Assembly: GCF_000959525.1 (NCBI RefSeq)
Contig: NZ_CP009831.1
Span: forward strand, 1,178,001-1,242,000
From: Burkholderia multivorans ATCC BAA-247
Lineage (GTDB): Bacteria; Pseudomonadota; Gammaproteobacteria; Burkholderiales; Burkholderiaceae
DNA: 64,000 nucleotides
Direction of reading: 5' to 3'
Below are positions 1 to 8,620 of this stretch, one piece after another. The notes under the pieces are model-generated. The model worked only from the letters and a program-made list of their open reading frames with translations. It was not told the origin of the DNA and did no database searches. The position numbers and the translations under genes are program-made. Each line of letters opens with the position of its first letter. Within the stretch, counting starts at the first letter, position 1.

Positions 1-611
1 TCTTTCTCGCATCGACGTCGATTTCGTTCTACGCGTCGACCAACACCGTGCTGCTGAGCATGGTGGCCGGCAACGTCGCGGCAGGCTACTTTGCCGCCGG
101 CGACAAGCTGATCCGCGCGGCCGTCGGCATGCTGCAGCCGCTGCGGGCGACGACCTATCCGCACATCACGAACCTGATGCATCACGCGCGCGACGAGGCG
201 TTCGCGTTCCTGCGCAAGCTGATCGTCTGGCAGGGCGTGCTCGTGCTCGCGATGTCGGCGACGATCTACGCATTCGCGCCGATGGCGGTCCGGATTCTTT
301 ATGGCGCCTCGTTCGAGCCGACCGTCGCGGTGCTGCGCTGTCTCGCGCTGGTGCCGTTCATGGCCTGCATGACCGACCTGTTCGGCGTTCAGACGATGCT
401 GCCGCTCGGGATGAAGCGCGCATTCAGCACGATCCTGATCTCGTCGGGGCTGCTGAACGTGACGATCCTGCCGCCACTCGCGGCGCTATTCGCGGAACGC
501 GGGGCGGCCATCGCCGTGCTGCTGGTCGAGACGGCCGTGGTGGGGGCGCTCGTGTACGTGCTGTACCGCGAACGCGTCGGCCTGATCGATATGCCGGCGC
601 GCTCACGGTAA
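1..611 (+). CDS. Polysaccharide flippase (Wzx/MATE-like), 3' part
   Basis: This is the C-terminal part of an integral membrane protein; the reading frame is open back to base 3, so the start lies outside the window. About 200 residues are visible, with several hydrophobic helices (for example around VLVLAMSATIYAFAPMAV and the last 40 residues) separated by short basic loops, as in Wzx/RfbX lipid-linked oligosaccharide flippases. Such proteins move undecaprenyl-linked repeat units across the inner membrane. Two glycosyltransferases, ManC and a WcaJ-type transferase nearby support a role in exopolysaccharide export. Another transporter of the MATE superfamily is the main alternative. Bases 612-794, up to the convergent glycosyltransferase, hold no gene. 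Confidence 0.75.
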   Translation, partial: FLASTSISFYASTNTVLLSMVAGNVAAGYFAAGDKLIRAAVGMLQPLRATTYPHITNLMHHARDEAFAFLRKLIVWQGVLVLAMSATIYAFAPMAVRILYGASFEPTVAVLRCLALVPFMACMTDLFGVQTMLPLGMKRAFSTILISSGLLNVTILPPLAALFAERGAAIAVLLVETAVVGALVYVLYRERVGLIDMPARSR

Positions 612-794
612 CGCGATTCGCTGGTCGGCGGTCGTTGCGATCGACGAATCCGCGGGCATGCGAGTCGATGTCTTCGGTGTTGCTTGCGCGGCTTCTGCAA
701 GCGGACGCAACGCCGATATGACACGCGCGCGAATCCTGTCGATCCGCGCGCGAAGACTGCGAGTGGGGAGCAAGAAAGGGCGGCGGCGCGCGTC

Positions 795-1874
795 CTACAG
801 CCGCTCGAATATGGCCTTCATCATTTCGGCGCTGCGGCTCCAGCGATATTTTTCCGCATGCGCGATACCGCGACGTTTGAACTCGTCCCGAAGCTCAGCC
901 GAGTCGAGCAGGCTGCGCAGCTTCGCCGCGATGTCGCCCTCCGAATACGGATCGCAGTACAGCGCGGCGTCGGCGCAGACTTCCGGCAGTGCTGCCGAGT
1001 TCCCGACGACGACCGGGCAGCCGTAGCGCATCGCCTCGAGCGGCGGGATGCCAAACCCTTCGTAGATGGACGGATAGAGGAAGCACGCGGCGTTCTGATA
1101 GAGCGCCTTCAATTGCGCGTCGCTGATGTAGCCGACGTACTTGATGTTCGGTTCGTCGGCCGTCACGTGATCCTGCTTGCCGAACACCGTCTTGTTCTGC
1201 ATCCCGACGATCACGAGATCGACCGACGGATCGTCGAGCTGTCGGAATGCCGCGATCAGACGGCCGAAGTTCTTCGTCGGATTCATGCTGCTGACCGCGA
1301 GCACGAAGCGGCCCGGCTTGATCGCATGGCGCTCGAGCACGCTCGCGTCGGGCTGCACGGCATCGAGATGGTCGGCGCCGAGCGGCACGACGCGGATCTT
1401 GTCGGCCGACACGCGGCAGTGATGCGCGAGCCGGTCGCGCGAGAAATACGAGTTCGTCAGCACGCAGGCGGACGTACGCGCGAGGATCCAGAACATGATC
1501 CGATACCAGACGCGAAACGCACGGGAAAAATGCGCCGGCGTGTCGAACACGGCCGCGTCGTGCATGTAGATGACCTGATTGCCGAGAAAGATCGACGCCG
1601 AGTTGCTGAGATTGACGATGCGGCCGCGGCGCGCGAACAGCGGAAGAACGAGCTGTTCCCACACGACACCCTTGCCGAAGCCGATCCTCACCGTGTTCGC
1701 GCCGCTGACGGCGTCGCTCGGTTGCGGCGGTACCAGCACGGTGACCGGATCGCGCGGATGGATATCGATCAGTGCCGCGATCAGCTCGCGTGCGACGCGC
1801 TGCACACCGGTCGTCTTCTGCGTGGTGAAGCGGCCGTTGTAGACGAGAGGTTTCGGATTCTTCAATGTGCTCAT
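795..1874 (-). CDS. GT4 family glycosyltransferase
   Basis: A 359-residue GT-B fold glycosyltransferase, probably cytoplasmic, adding a sugar to a lipid-linked polysaccharide repeat unit. The C-terminal half carries the GT4 donor-site signature E-x7-E in SIYEGFGIPPLEA near residue 270, followed by a typical GCPVV/LPEVCADAA stretch. The N-terminus contains a TGVQRVARELI segment typical of mannosyltransferase-like GT4 enzymes. Length is normal. It follows the next gene upstream (1896-3053, same strand) by 21 bases, so the two are probably co-transcribed. The donor sugar cannot be read from sequence; GDP-mannose is plausible because manC is nearby. Confidence 0.85.
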   Translation of the reverse strand: MSTLKNPKPLVYNGRFTTQKTTGVQRVARELIAALIDIHPRDPVTVLVPPQPSDAVSGANTVRIGFGKGVVWEQLVLPLFARRGRIVNLSNSASIFLGNQVIYMHDAAVFDTPAHFSRAFRVWYRIMFWILARTSACVLTNSYFSRDRLAHHCRVSADKIRVVPLGADHLDAVQPDASVLERHAIKPGRFVLAVSSMNPTKNFGRLIAAFRQLDDPSVDLVIVGMQNKTVFGKQDHVTADEPNIKYVGYISDAQLKALYQNAACFLYPSIYEGFGIPPLEAMRYGCPVVVGNSAALPEVCADAALYCDPYSEGDIAAKLRSLLDSAELRDEFKRRGIAHAEKYRWSRSAEMMKAIFERL

Positions 1875-1895
1875 GTCGCTTGTCGTCGTTCGAGA

Positions 1896-3053
1896 TCAGG
1901 CTTTGACATGATCGGCCGCAACGGGCTCGAAACCGCGCGTATCGACGCGCACGCCGTCGGTCTTGTCGGTGTCCAGGCCGTAGAGCGCATGCCATTGCCG
2001 GAATATCTCGCTCATCGAAAAACGCTGCATCGCTAGCGTGCGTGCCGCGGTTCCCATTTGCTCGCGAAGCTGACGATCGTCGCGCAGCTTCGCGACATAC
2101 GCCGCCATGTCGTCTTCGCTCGACGCGACGTAACCGGTCACGCCGTGAATGACGACGTCGCGATTGCCGATCACGTCGGTCACGACGGCCGGTATGCCGG
2201 CGATCTGCGCTTCGATGAGCGCGACCGGCATGCCTTCCCAGCGCGACGTCTGCACGTAGATGCTCATGCCGGACGCGAGATCCAGCGCACGCGCGCGCGT
2301 CACCCAGCCGCTGCAGACGACGGCGCGTCGCTCGGCAGGATCGGGAATTTCAGCGGCATTGCCGCCGATCCACAGAAACTCGACGTCGGCGTGCTGCAGC
2401 TTCTGCGCGAGCCGCGCGAACGCTTCATGATTTTTCTGGAACGACGCACGGCCGCTCATCCCGACGACGATCTTGCCGTCGTCGCGCGGTCGGCGCTGCG
2501 GGATCGCGGTCACGTCGACGCCGTTTTCGACGAGCACGGCCGAACGCGCACGCACGCGCTGCTTGATCTCGCCTAGTTCGCTGGCCGAGCATGCGACGAC
2601 GGTGCCGCCGATGCGCGCTGCGATCTGCTCGAAGCCGAGATACGCGTACTGCTTCATACGCGACACGTCGCGGCGCAGATACGACAGGCCGTGCGGCGAA
2701 TAGAACACGGCCGCATGCGGCGTCGCGATGCGCGCGGCAACGCGGCCGAGCACGCCGGCCTTCGACGAATGCAGATGAATCACCTTCGGGTCGTAGCGGC
2801 GCAGGTGCGCGACGAGCGCGCGCAAGCTGCGCAGGTCGTGCTTGACGTCGACCTCGCGTGCCATGTCGACGTAGACGAGCTTCACGTCGGGTCTGAACAA
2901 GGTCGGAAAGTCGGACGGCGTTTCCGCGCGGATCGCGTGCAGCACGGTCACCTCGATGCCGGCCGCAGCCGCATGGTTGGCAAGCTGGGTCAGCATCGAC
3001 AGCACGCCGCCACCGAACGCTTCGGCAATGTGAACGATCTTTTCTTGAGTCAT
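1896..3053 (-). CDS. GT4 family glycosyltransferase
   Basis: A 385-residue GT-B glycosyltransferase. The N-terminal Rossmann half opens with an IAEAFGGG loop, as in enzymes that place an acceptor-binding glycine loop after the first strand. The C-terminal half has the E-x7-E donor signature in SRWEGMPVALIEA near residue 272 and a GIPAVVTDV motif. The last 20 residues are polar and probably disordered. It is the first gene of a two-gene minus-strand unit and faces the beta-helix gene across a 539-base intergenic region. It should act on the same lipid-linked exopolysaccharide precursor as its neighbour; substrate unknown. Confidence 0.85.
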   Translation of the reverse strand: MTQEKIVHIAEAFGGGVLSMLTQLANHAAAAGIEVTVLHAIRAETPSDFPTLFRPDVKLVYVDMAREVDVKHDLRSLRALVAHLRRYDPKVIHLHSSKAGVLGRVAARIATPHAAVFYSPHGLSYLRRDVSRMKQYAYLGFEQIAARIGGTVVACSASELGEIKQRVRARSAVLVENGVDVTAIPQRRPRDDGKIVVGMSGRASFQKNHEAFARLAQKLQHADVEFLWIGGNAAEIPDPAERRAVVCSGWVTRARALDLASGMSIYVQTSRWEGMPVALIEAQIAGIPAVVTDVIGNRDVVIHGVTGYVASSEDDMAAYVAKLRDDRQLREQMGTAARTLAMQRFSMSEIFRQWHALYGLDTDKTDGVRVDTRGFEPVAADHVKA

Positions 3054-3592
3054 CTTCGGGGTCTATCGATTCGATCGTTCGCTGTGTCACGCACGGTGAC
3101 GGCAGCGGCCGGCGAATCGTCAAATCGACATCGGGCCGCACGTCTCGCAACGCGTCGTTGAACGAATTACGTATTCCTGATTTACCGATGCATGTCCGTC
3201 GCGTTCAGCGCATCCGTACTCCGGTTCTCGGTGTCGCGGCCTGTGCGCACGGTTCGGTTTCCGTGCGAGACGCGCGAATCCTGAGGTCCGGATCATTGTG
3301 TGCCGCCCATTTGTCGCGCTGGGTGCGATGGCTTACCGATCAGGCGATTCGGCGCAGAAAGTCCGCGCACGGCGACGTTTATTGAACGATGATTCGTTGT
3401 TTGGCCGAATTGCGAACGCGCGCGAAAGATTGCCGGCAACAAGCGGCGCCGTCGCGATGCGAAGCGCATGCGATCGGCCAACCGGTCGGTCCGGCAACGC
3501 ACCGAGAGACGCCGGTTTCGAATGATTCAATCGCACGTATCGCGCGCCGCATCGACGATTCGCCGCGCGCGCACGACGGAAAAGGATTCGAT
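3054..3592. other. Divergent intergenic region of the polysaccharide cluster
   Basis: No convincing gene lies in these 539 bases; open frames here lack a ribosome site and have arginine-rich, shadow-like composition. The region must hold the promoters of the glycosyltransferase pair (minus) and of the beta-helix gene (plus). The clearest signal is the inverted repeat at 3246-3267, listed separately. Confidence 0.5.
3246..3267. promoter_or_regulatory. Inverted repeat, candidate regulator site
   Basis: Perfect 7-base arms CGCACGG and CCGTGCG are separated by 8 bases (TTCGGTTT). Spacing and size fit a dimeric regulator, and the N8 gap equals that of the TGTG-N8-CACA palindrome at 7371-7388, although the arm bases differ. 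It lies about 190 bases upstream of the glycosyltransferase start and about 330 bases upstream of the beta-helix start. Which protein binds is unknown. Confidence 0.35.
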
Positions 3593-4864
3593 ATGCATCG
3601 CTCACAACGGCTGCTCGTCAGCTACACCGCCATCGTCGGCATGCTGGCGGCCGGCGGACTGTCATGGCCGCAATACGCGATCGCGGCGACCGGCACGTCG
3701 GCAGCGGCCGACGTTCGTCCGAACGTGCCGGACGCGCACGTTCGCCCGGCCGCCGACGGATCGGACCAGGCGGCCGAACTGCAACGCGCGTTCGACATGC
3801 TGCGGCCTGGCCAGCGACTGGTGTTCGCGCCGGGCCGCTATGTCGTCGGCCGCTCGCTCACCGTGCGACAGCCGCACGTCGTGCTGCAGGGCAACGGTGC
3901 GACGCTCGTCGCGACCTCGCCGAACGACCAGACGCTCGAATTGCGCGGCGACGGTACGGCGCTCGTCGGGTTCCGGTTCAAGGGGACCGGAACGACGCGC
4001 CTCGGATCGCGCGAGTCGACGAAGATCCAGGTGACGGGCCACGACGTGCAGGTGCTCGGCAACGTGATCGACGGCGGCGCGAGTGCCGGCATCTTCGTGT
4101 TCGGCGGCAGCGCCGTCGCGATTGTCGGCAACGAAGTGCGCGCGACGCTCGCGGACGGCATCCACATCACGCACGGCGCGCGCGACGTGCTGGTTCAGCG
4201 CAACGTCGTCGGCGACACCGGCGACGACATGATCGCGGTCGTGAGCTATCAGCAGGACGGCGCGCTGAGCCGCAACGTACTGATTACCGGCAACTCGCTG
4301 GAAGGCAATGCGTGGGGCCGCGGCATCACGGTCGTCGGCGGCGCCGACGTGACGATCGCGAACAACGTCGTGCGCAACGTCCAGGTGAGTTCGGGGATTC
4401 TCGTCGGGCAGGAAGACAGTTGGCACACGTACGGCGCATCGAACGTGCGCATCGAGAACAACGTGATCTCGGACATTCAGACGAAAGCTGACCGCACCGA
4501 TCCGCGCCCGGTCACGCAGCAGGGAGCGATCGAAGTCAGCACGTGGTCCGGCAAGATCTCGCGCGTGACGGTGATCGGCAATCGCGTGTCGAATACGCGG
4601 TTCGACGCCATTCGTCTGTGGGGCAACGTGTCCGACGTACGGCTCGCGGACAATCAGCTCGCTGGGATCGGCGCGCAACCGGTGCGGGTCGGTTCGTCGA
4701 ACGGTTGCGCGGCTGGGCGGTTGCCCGGCGTGTCGGCGGCGTCCGCGATGATCGGCACGCTATGCGGCGGTGCGACTCAGGCAATGTCGGCCGCGGCCGA
4801 TGCCGCGGGGGCCGATCCGTCGTCGCTGCCGCGCGTGCGCGAAGCGCTTCGGCAGACGCGCTGA
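3593..4864 (+). CDS. Exported right-handed beta-helix protein
   Basis: A 423-residue protein with a probable Sec signal peptide: basic MHRSQR, a hydrophobic stretch to about residue 28, then an AIAA-type cleavage site. The start at 3593 is chosen because AAAGGA stands 6 bases upstream and the signal peptide begins there; an in-frame start at 3389 would bury it. The body (residues about 60-380) is built of repeated N-x-V and G-N-x-V/I turns such as VLGNVIDG, IVGNEVRA and IENNVISD, the pattern of pectate-lyase/NosD parallel beta-helices. Such periplasmic proteins in polysaccharide clusters are lyases, epimerases or export-associated binding proteins. The activity here is not determined, since no catalytic set could be matched. 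Confidence 0.75.
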   Translation: MHRSQRLLVSYTAIVGMLAAGGLSWPQYAIAATGTSAAADVRPNVPDAHVRPAADGSDQAAELQRAFDMLRPGQRLVFAPGRYVVGRSLTVRQPHVVLQGNGATLVATSPNDQTLELRGDGTALVGFRFKGTGTTRLGSRESTKIQVTGHDVQVLGNVIDGGASAGIFVFGGSAVAIVGNEVRATLADGIHITHGARDVLVQRNVVGDTGDDMIAVVSYQQDGALSRNVLITGNSLEGNAWGRGITVVGGADVTIANNVVRNVQVSSGILVGQEDSWHTYGASNVRIENNVISDIQTKADRTDPRPVTQQGAIEVSTWSGKISRVTVIGNRVSNTRFDAIRLWGNVSDVRLADNQLAGIGAQPVRVGSSNGCAAGRLPGVSAASAMIGTLCGGATQAMSAAADAAGADPSSLPRVREALRQTR

Positions 4865-4865
4865 T

Positions 4866-4912
4866 CGCGATGCGCGATGCTCGGCCGAGCAATCGGTCGA
4901 TCGCGCATCGCG
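4866..4912. terminator. Long hairpin between convergent genes
   Basis: Perfect 13-base arms CGCGATGCGCGAT (4866-4878) and ATCGCGCATCGCG (4900-4912) enclose a second palindrome, GCTCGGCCGAGC (4879-4890). It starts 1 base after the beta-helix stop codon and 107 bases beyond the manC stop, so it is well placed to end transcription from either side. No T-run follows, so intrinsic termination is uncertain; it may act as an mRNA 3'-end stabiliser. Confidence 0.45.
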
Positions 4913-5019
4913 GGCCGCGACGGCCGGCGTTCGAATGCAACGCGCGGGCGACGGGGTGCCAGGCATGGCTGCGCGGCGGCACGCAACCTCTGCGCATGCG
5001 CCGCCGCGAATCGCGCGAC

Positions 5020-6627
5020 TTATCGAACGATGTCGCGCTCGGTCGTTGCCTCGGCCGGTGCCGGCTCGGCCCGCTCGGCAGGTTCGGGCGGCATGATCGA
5101 AGCCGGCCGGCGCGGCGCGCCGGCGTCGACCACCGCGCGTCCGTACTGATCGTCGAAGCGCACGATGTCGTCCTCGCCGAGATAGTCGCCCGACTGCACC
5201 TCGATGATCTCGAGCGGGATGCGCCCGGGATTCTCGAGCCGGTGAACCTCGCCGACCGCGATATACGTCGATTCGTTCTCGCTGAGCAGGAACGTATCGC
5301 TGCCGCGCGTGACGCGCGCGGTGCCGCGCACGACGATCCAGTGCTCGGCGCGGTGATAGTGCATCTGCAGCGACAGCTGCTTGCCGGGTTCGACGACGAT
5401 CCGCTTCACCTGGAAGCGCTCGCCGAGATCGATCGAATCGTAATGCCCCCACGGCCGCTGCACCTTGCGGTGTTCGCTCACTTGCGGGCGCCGATCCATC
5501 TTCAGCCGCGCGACGATGTTCTTCACGCGCTGCCCGTCGTGCTTGTTCGCGACCAGCACCGCATCGGGCGTTTCGATCACGACGACGTCCTTCATGCCGA
5601 CGCACGCGACGAGGCGTCCTTCGGAGCGCACGAGACTGTCGTGCGTATCCTCGAATACGACCGTGCCGCGCGCGACGTTGCCGTGCGCGTCCTTCGGCAT
5701 GATTTCCCAGATCGCATCCCACGTGCCGACGTCGGACCAGCCGGCCGCGAGCGGCACCACGATGCCGTCGATGCCGAGCGTCGGGCTGTCCGCGAGACGC
5801 TCCATGACCGCGTAGTCGATCGAGTCGGACGGACACGCGTCGAACGCCGCCGCATCGATGCGGAAGAACGGATCGTCGGCGACGCCGGCGCGCCACGCGG
5901 CTTCGCACGCCGCATGAATCTCCGGTGCGAGCGCCTCGATCGCCTTCAGCCATACCGACGCGCGCGTGACGAAGATGCCGCTGTTCCACCAGTAGTCGCC
6001 CGATTGCAGATAGCGTTCGGCGAGCGTCGCATCGGGCTTCTCGACGAAGCGTCCGATCGCATAGCCGCCCTGACCGCCAAGGCGGCCCGCACGCGGCTCG
6101 CCGACCTGGATGTAGCCGTAGCCGGTTTCGGCCCGGCGCGGCAGCACGCCGAGCGTGACGATCGCGCCGTCCTGCGCGTAGCGTGCGGCGCGGCCGACTG
6201 CGTCCTGGAAAGCGGCGACGTCGACGATCACATGGTCGGCCGGCATCACGGCCAGCACCGGATCGTCAGCGTCCGCGCATGCGTCGAGCGCGGCGAGCGT
6301 CAGCGCCGGCGCAGTGTTGCGTGCGCTCGGCTCGAGCAGGATGCGCGCGGTACCCGCGCCGCGGCCGACGACCTGTGCGGCGCTCATGAAGCGATGCTGC
6401 TCGCCGCAGACGAGCAGCAGCCGATCGTCGAGCGATGCGTTGGCGATCCCGTTCAGCCGGCGCGCGGTGGCCGACAGCGGCGACTCGTCCGAGACCAGCT
6501 CGATCAGCTGCTTCGGATGCTGTTCGCGCGACAGCGGCCAGAGCCGCGTGCCCGAACCGCCGGCGAGAATGACGGGAAGAATGCGCGGCAGATCGGGCTG
6601 CGGCACCGGGCGGAGCGTGCGCGTCAT
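5020..6627 (-). CDS. manC: Mannose-1-phosphate guanylyltransferase / mannose-6-phosphate isomerase
   Basis: A bifunctional cytosolic enzyme of 535 residues that makes GDP-mannose. The N-terminal nucleotidyltransferase domain begins with GGSGTRLWPLSR near residue 22 and has the sugar-phosphate site FVEKPD in the middle. The C-terminal cupin domain (from about residue 375) has RPWGHYDSID and QMHYHRAEHW, the type II phosphomannose isomerase metal site. The start at 6627 gives the family N-terminus and overlaps the acetyltransferase stop by ATGA; a longer frame to 6951 would run through that gene. It probably supplies GDP-mannose for the exopolysaccharide made by the neighbouring glycosyltransferases. 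The last roughly 35 residues are an unconserved acidic/proline tail. Confidence 0.93.
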   Translation of the reverse strand: MTRTLRPVPQPDLPRILPVILAGGSGTRLWPLSREQHPKQLIELVSDESPLSATARRLNGIANASLDDRLLLVCGEQHRFMSAAQVVGRGAGTARILLEPSARNTAPALTLAALDACADADDPVLAVMPADHVIVDVAAFQDAVGRAARYAQDGAIVTLGVLPRRAETGYGYIQVGEPRAGRLGGQGGYAIGRFVEKPDATLAERYLQSGDYWWNSGIFVTRASVWLKAIEALAPEIHAACEAAWRAGVADDPFFRIDAAAFDACPSDSIDYAVMERLADSPTLGIDGIVVPLAAGWSDVGTWDAIWEIMPKDAHGNVARGTVVFEDTHDSLVRSEGRLVACVGMKDVVVIETPDAVLVANKHDGQRVKNIVARLKMDRRPQVSEHRKVQRPWGHYDSIDLGERFQVKRIVVEPGKQLSLQMHYHRAEHWIVVRGTARVTRGSDTFLLSENESTYIAVGEVHRLENPGRIPLEIIEVQSGDYLGEDDIVRFDDQYGRAVVDAGAPRRPASIMPPEPAERAEPAPAEATTERDIVR

Positions 6628-7208
6628 CGATTTGCTCCCGTGTCGGCCGGCAGGCGTTGCGGCGCGCGGCTGCCCGTGCGCGTATCGTCGTCGCCCGGCG
6701 TGGCTGCCGACACGACGCGCGACAGCAGCGTGCGCAGCGCGCCCGAGGCGCGGTCGGCCGGCCGCACCATGCCGATGAACGGCGCGCCCTGTTCGAGATA
6801 CGGGCCGTATGCCTTGCGAAAGCCGAAGCGTTTGTAGAACGCCTGGCGTGCCGCCGGCACGTGGATGCGGATCGCGGTGTCGGGCCACGCGACGTGCGCG
6901 GCCGCGAGCGCGCGCTCGACGAGCCGCTCGAGCGTGTCGTCGTCGCGGCACGCTTCGCTCGTCAGTACCTTGTCGATCACGACGTCGGGATCGATGTCGT
7001 CGCCGGGCAGGATGCGCGCGTATGCGGCGACTTCGACGCCGTCCTGCGCCGGCACACGCGCATAGACGTGCAGCGCGGCCGTGTCCTTGCCGTCGATGTC
7101 GAGATGCGTATGCGCGTCCTCGACGACGAGCACGGCGTTGCGCGCGCGCAGGATCGCATAGAGATCGACGGCGCCCAGGTGTTCGAATTCACAACAATGC
7201 CATTCCAT
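6624..7208 (-). CDS. ElaA-like GNAT N-acetyltransferase
   Basis: A 194-residue protein with a GNAT fold: VYARVPAQ and VAAYARILP strands, a hydrophobic acetyl-CoA helix region (LERLVERALAAAHVAW), and an AFYKRFGF motif near residue 145, as in ElaA. The final 40 residues are an extra, probably flexible tail. It is the upstream partner of manC, with a 4-base stop/start overlap, so translation of the two is coupled. The CRP-like palindrome at 7371-7388 lies about 165 bases upstream. Co-transcription with manC suggests acetylation of a sugar, lipid intermediate or protein of the exopolysaccharide pathway; substrate unknown. Confidence 0.7.
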   Translation of the reverse strand: MEWHCCEFEHLGAVDLYAILRARNAVLVVEDAHTHLDIDGKDTAALHVYARVPAQDGVEVAAYARILPGDDIDPDVVIDKVLTSEACRDDDTLERLVERALAAAHVAWPDTAIRIHVPAARQAFYKRFGFRKAYGPYLEQGAPFIGMVRPADRASGALRTLLSRVVSAATPGDDDTRTGSRAPQRLPADTGANR

Positions 7209-7370
7209 GATGCAGTCCTCGCGTGATGCCTTGCGCATGTCGCGGCACGAACGTGCGTCCGTTGCGGCGCGACGATACTGATGATGGGCATGCAATGTCG
7301 CGAGGTCTGTTCGAAAGCATACTGACGCAGGCGTTGCGCGCGATTGCCGACGCACCGTCGGCGCGATGCT

Positions 7371-7388
7371 ATGTGCGATAGCACACAT
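7371..7388. promoter_or_regulatory. CRP/FNR-type palindrome upstream of the acetyltransferase-manC operon
   Basis: ATGTG-CGATAGCA-CACAT is a perfect 5-base inverted repeat with an 8-base centre, that is TGTG-N8-CACA, the half-site spacing of CRP-family operators. Two Crp/Fnr-family genes lie 9-10 kb away in the same locus, one of them the BerA candidate. The site is about 163 bases upstream of the acetyltransferase start, a plausible activator position if the transcript has a leader. Binding is inferred only. Confidence 0.5.
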
Positions 7389-8282
7389 CGGCCGTACCGA
7401 CGCTTTTCGATAATGAACGCATTCAGACGCGCTCGTCGAAGACGCGAGCCGTCGATTTCCAATACGAATTCCACATACCGGGGAAGTCCTTGATGATTGC
7501 GATCGTTCAGCGTGAACCGGGCGCGCACGCCGACGCCGTCCGTGCACCGGCGAGTGCGATCGACTGCATGGCGCAGCCGATCGCGTTTCGCGCCGCACGC
7601 TTCATCGAACGCACCGCGCGCGTCGGCGACGTCGATCGCCGGCATGCGCATCCCGCCGTCGCGGCGCGACCGTCGCCGCCTGAGCAGAACGCGCCGAACG
7701 CAGCTATAGTCGCCCATGCTCCGGACGCGCCGCGGCGCCGTCCGCCTGCGCCTGGCGCATCGCAACGAGGCGCGGCCTCGGCCGCCGCCGCGATGGCCGA
7801 CGTGCAAGCGGCGGCCGACGGGCGGGCGCGCAGGTCGGCGGCGCCCGCGATGGGTGTGAATGGGAATCGATTCGCTCCGCCGCGTGCGCGCCGGATGCTG
7901 CGACGTGACGCGCGGGGCCGGGCGCAGCGAGTTCCGTTCCCGGCGAGCCGCGGACGTTACGACGTTGTAACGGCCGGCCGGTGCACGGCGTGCGTCGGGC
8001 GGCAGCGGCGCCCGGACGCCGGCACGATTGTTCGACGATACGAACGGCCGGCGCAACGGCGGCGCGATTCCGGCAACAATCGTCGGCAATCCGCGACGCC
8101 GATCGTGGGGAAAAGTAGTATTTGCCACCGATTGACGCGAATGGTCATAGATAATCAAATCTCAGTCGCTAAAGGGCCGTTTCGGCGGGGGACGCGGCGG
8201 CGTAATCGAATGATTCGATGTTTAGCGTTTGGTAACAAGACCATCTTGGAACGGGGTGTAAATTCAGGAGCGAACGAAAGGG

Positions 8283-8312
8283 GGCGGCCATCCCGAAAGC
8301 GGGTTGGCTGCC
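8283..8312. other. RNA hairpin in the berB upstream region
   Basis: GGCGGCCA (8283-8290) pairs with TGGCTGCC (8305-8312), including one G-U pair. After a T-T mismatch, CCCG and CGGG pair around an AAAG loop. It would fold in RNA read from the plus strand towards berB. No T-run follows. It was compared with the c-di-GMP-I riboswitch core from memory and does not match. Confidence 0.3.
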
Positions 8313-8620
8313 GTCCGGTTCAGCATCGGGCGCGGCTGTCGTGTACGACGCGACGCAAATGCGGACGGAAATCCCGTTTGCCGACGTGCTTGCCTGACGG
8401 CACGTCGCATCAAAGCCGGAACATCGTGACGCAAGAGGTCACGCGTTCCCTTCGAGTACGATAACGGGACCGGGAAACATCCGGCTCGACCTCCGGGGGC
8501 TCTCGCCGTGCGTGGTTTCGATCTTCGCCAAAGCTGCGGAAACGCAGCGCGGACAGGCGCTCATGCGCCCTCCGCAACGCACGCGAACGGTTTCGGGAGT
8601 GGAGAAAGTGACGGTTTGTT

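Larger units (their letters stand above)
7209..8620. other. 1.4-kb regulatory gap between the acetyltransferase-manC pair and berB
   Basis: No gene could be supported on either strand. The long open frames across 7490-8464 (plus) and 6977-8158 (minus) are arginine/alanine-rich, lack ribosome sites and look like GC-bias artefacts. The region carries the CRP-like palindrome at 7371-7388, a wobble-paired hairpin at 8283-8312, and an inverted repeat CGTGAC-N7-GTCACG at 8425-8443, 178 bases before the berB start. Its length is unusual for this window and fits a regulatory hub for divergent transcription. Confidence 0.5.

Noticed and set aside
684-2036. 450-codon plus-strand frame opposite the first glycosyltransferase
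   Set aside because: Antisense shadow; the minus-strand protein has clear GT4 motifs.
7490-8464. Long plus-strand open frame of 324 codons
   Set aside because: No ribosome site, arginine/alanine-rich product with no domain, and overlapping minus-strand frames of the same kind; typical of GC-rich non-coding DNA.
8160-8480. Possible c-di-GMP-I (GEMM) riboswitch before berB
   Set aside because: Several short GAAA-type loops and a GACGCAAA string looked suggestive, but the conserved core and paired-helix order of the riboswitch could not be matched.
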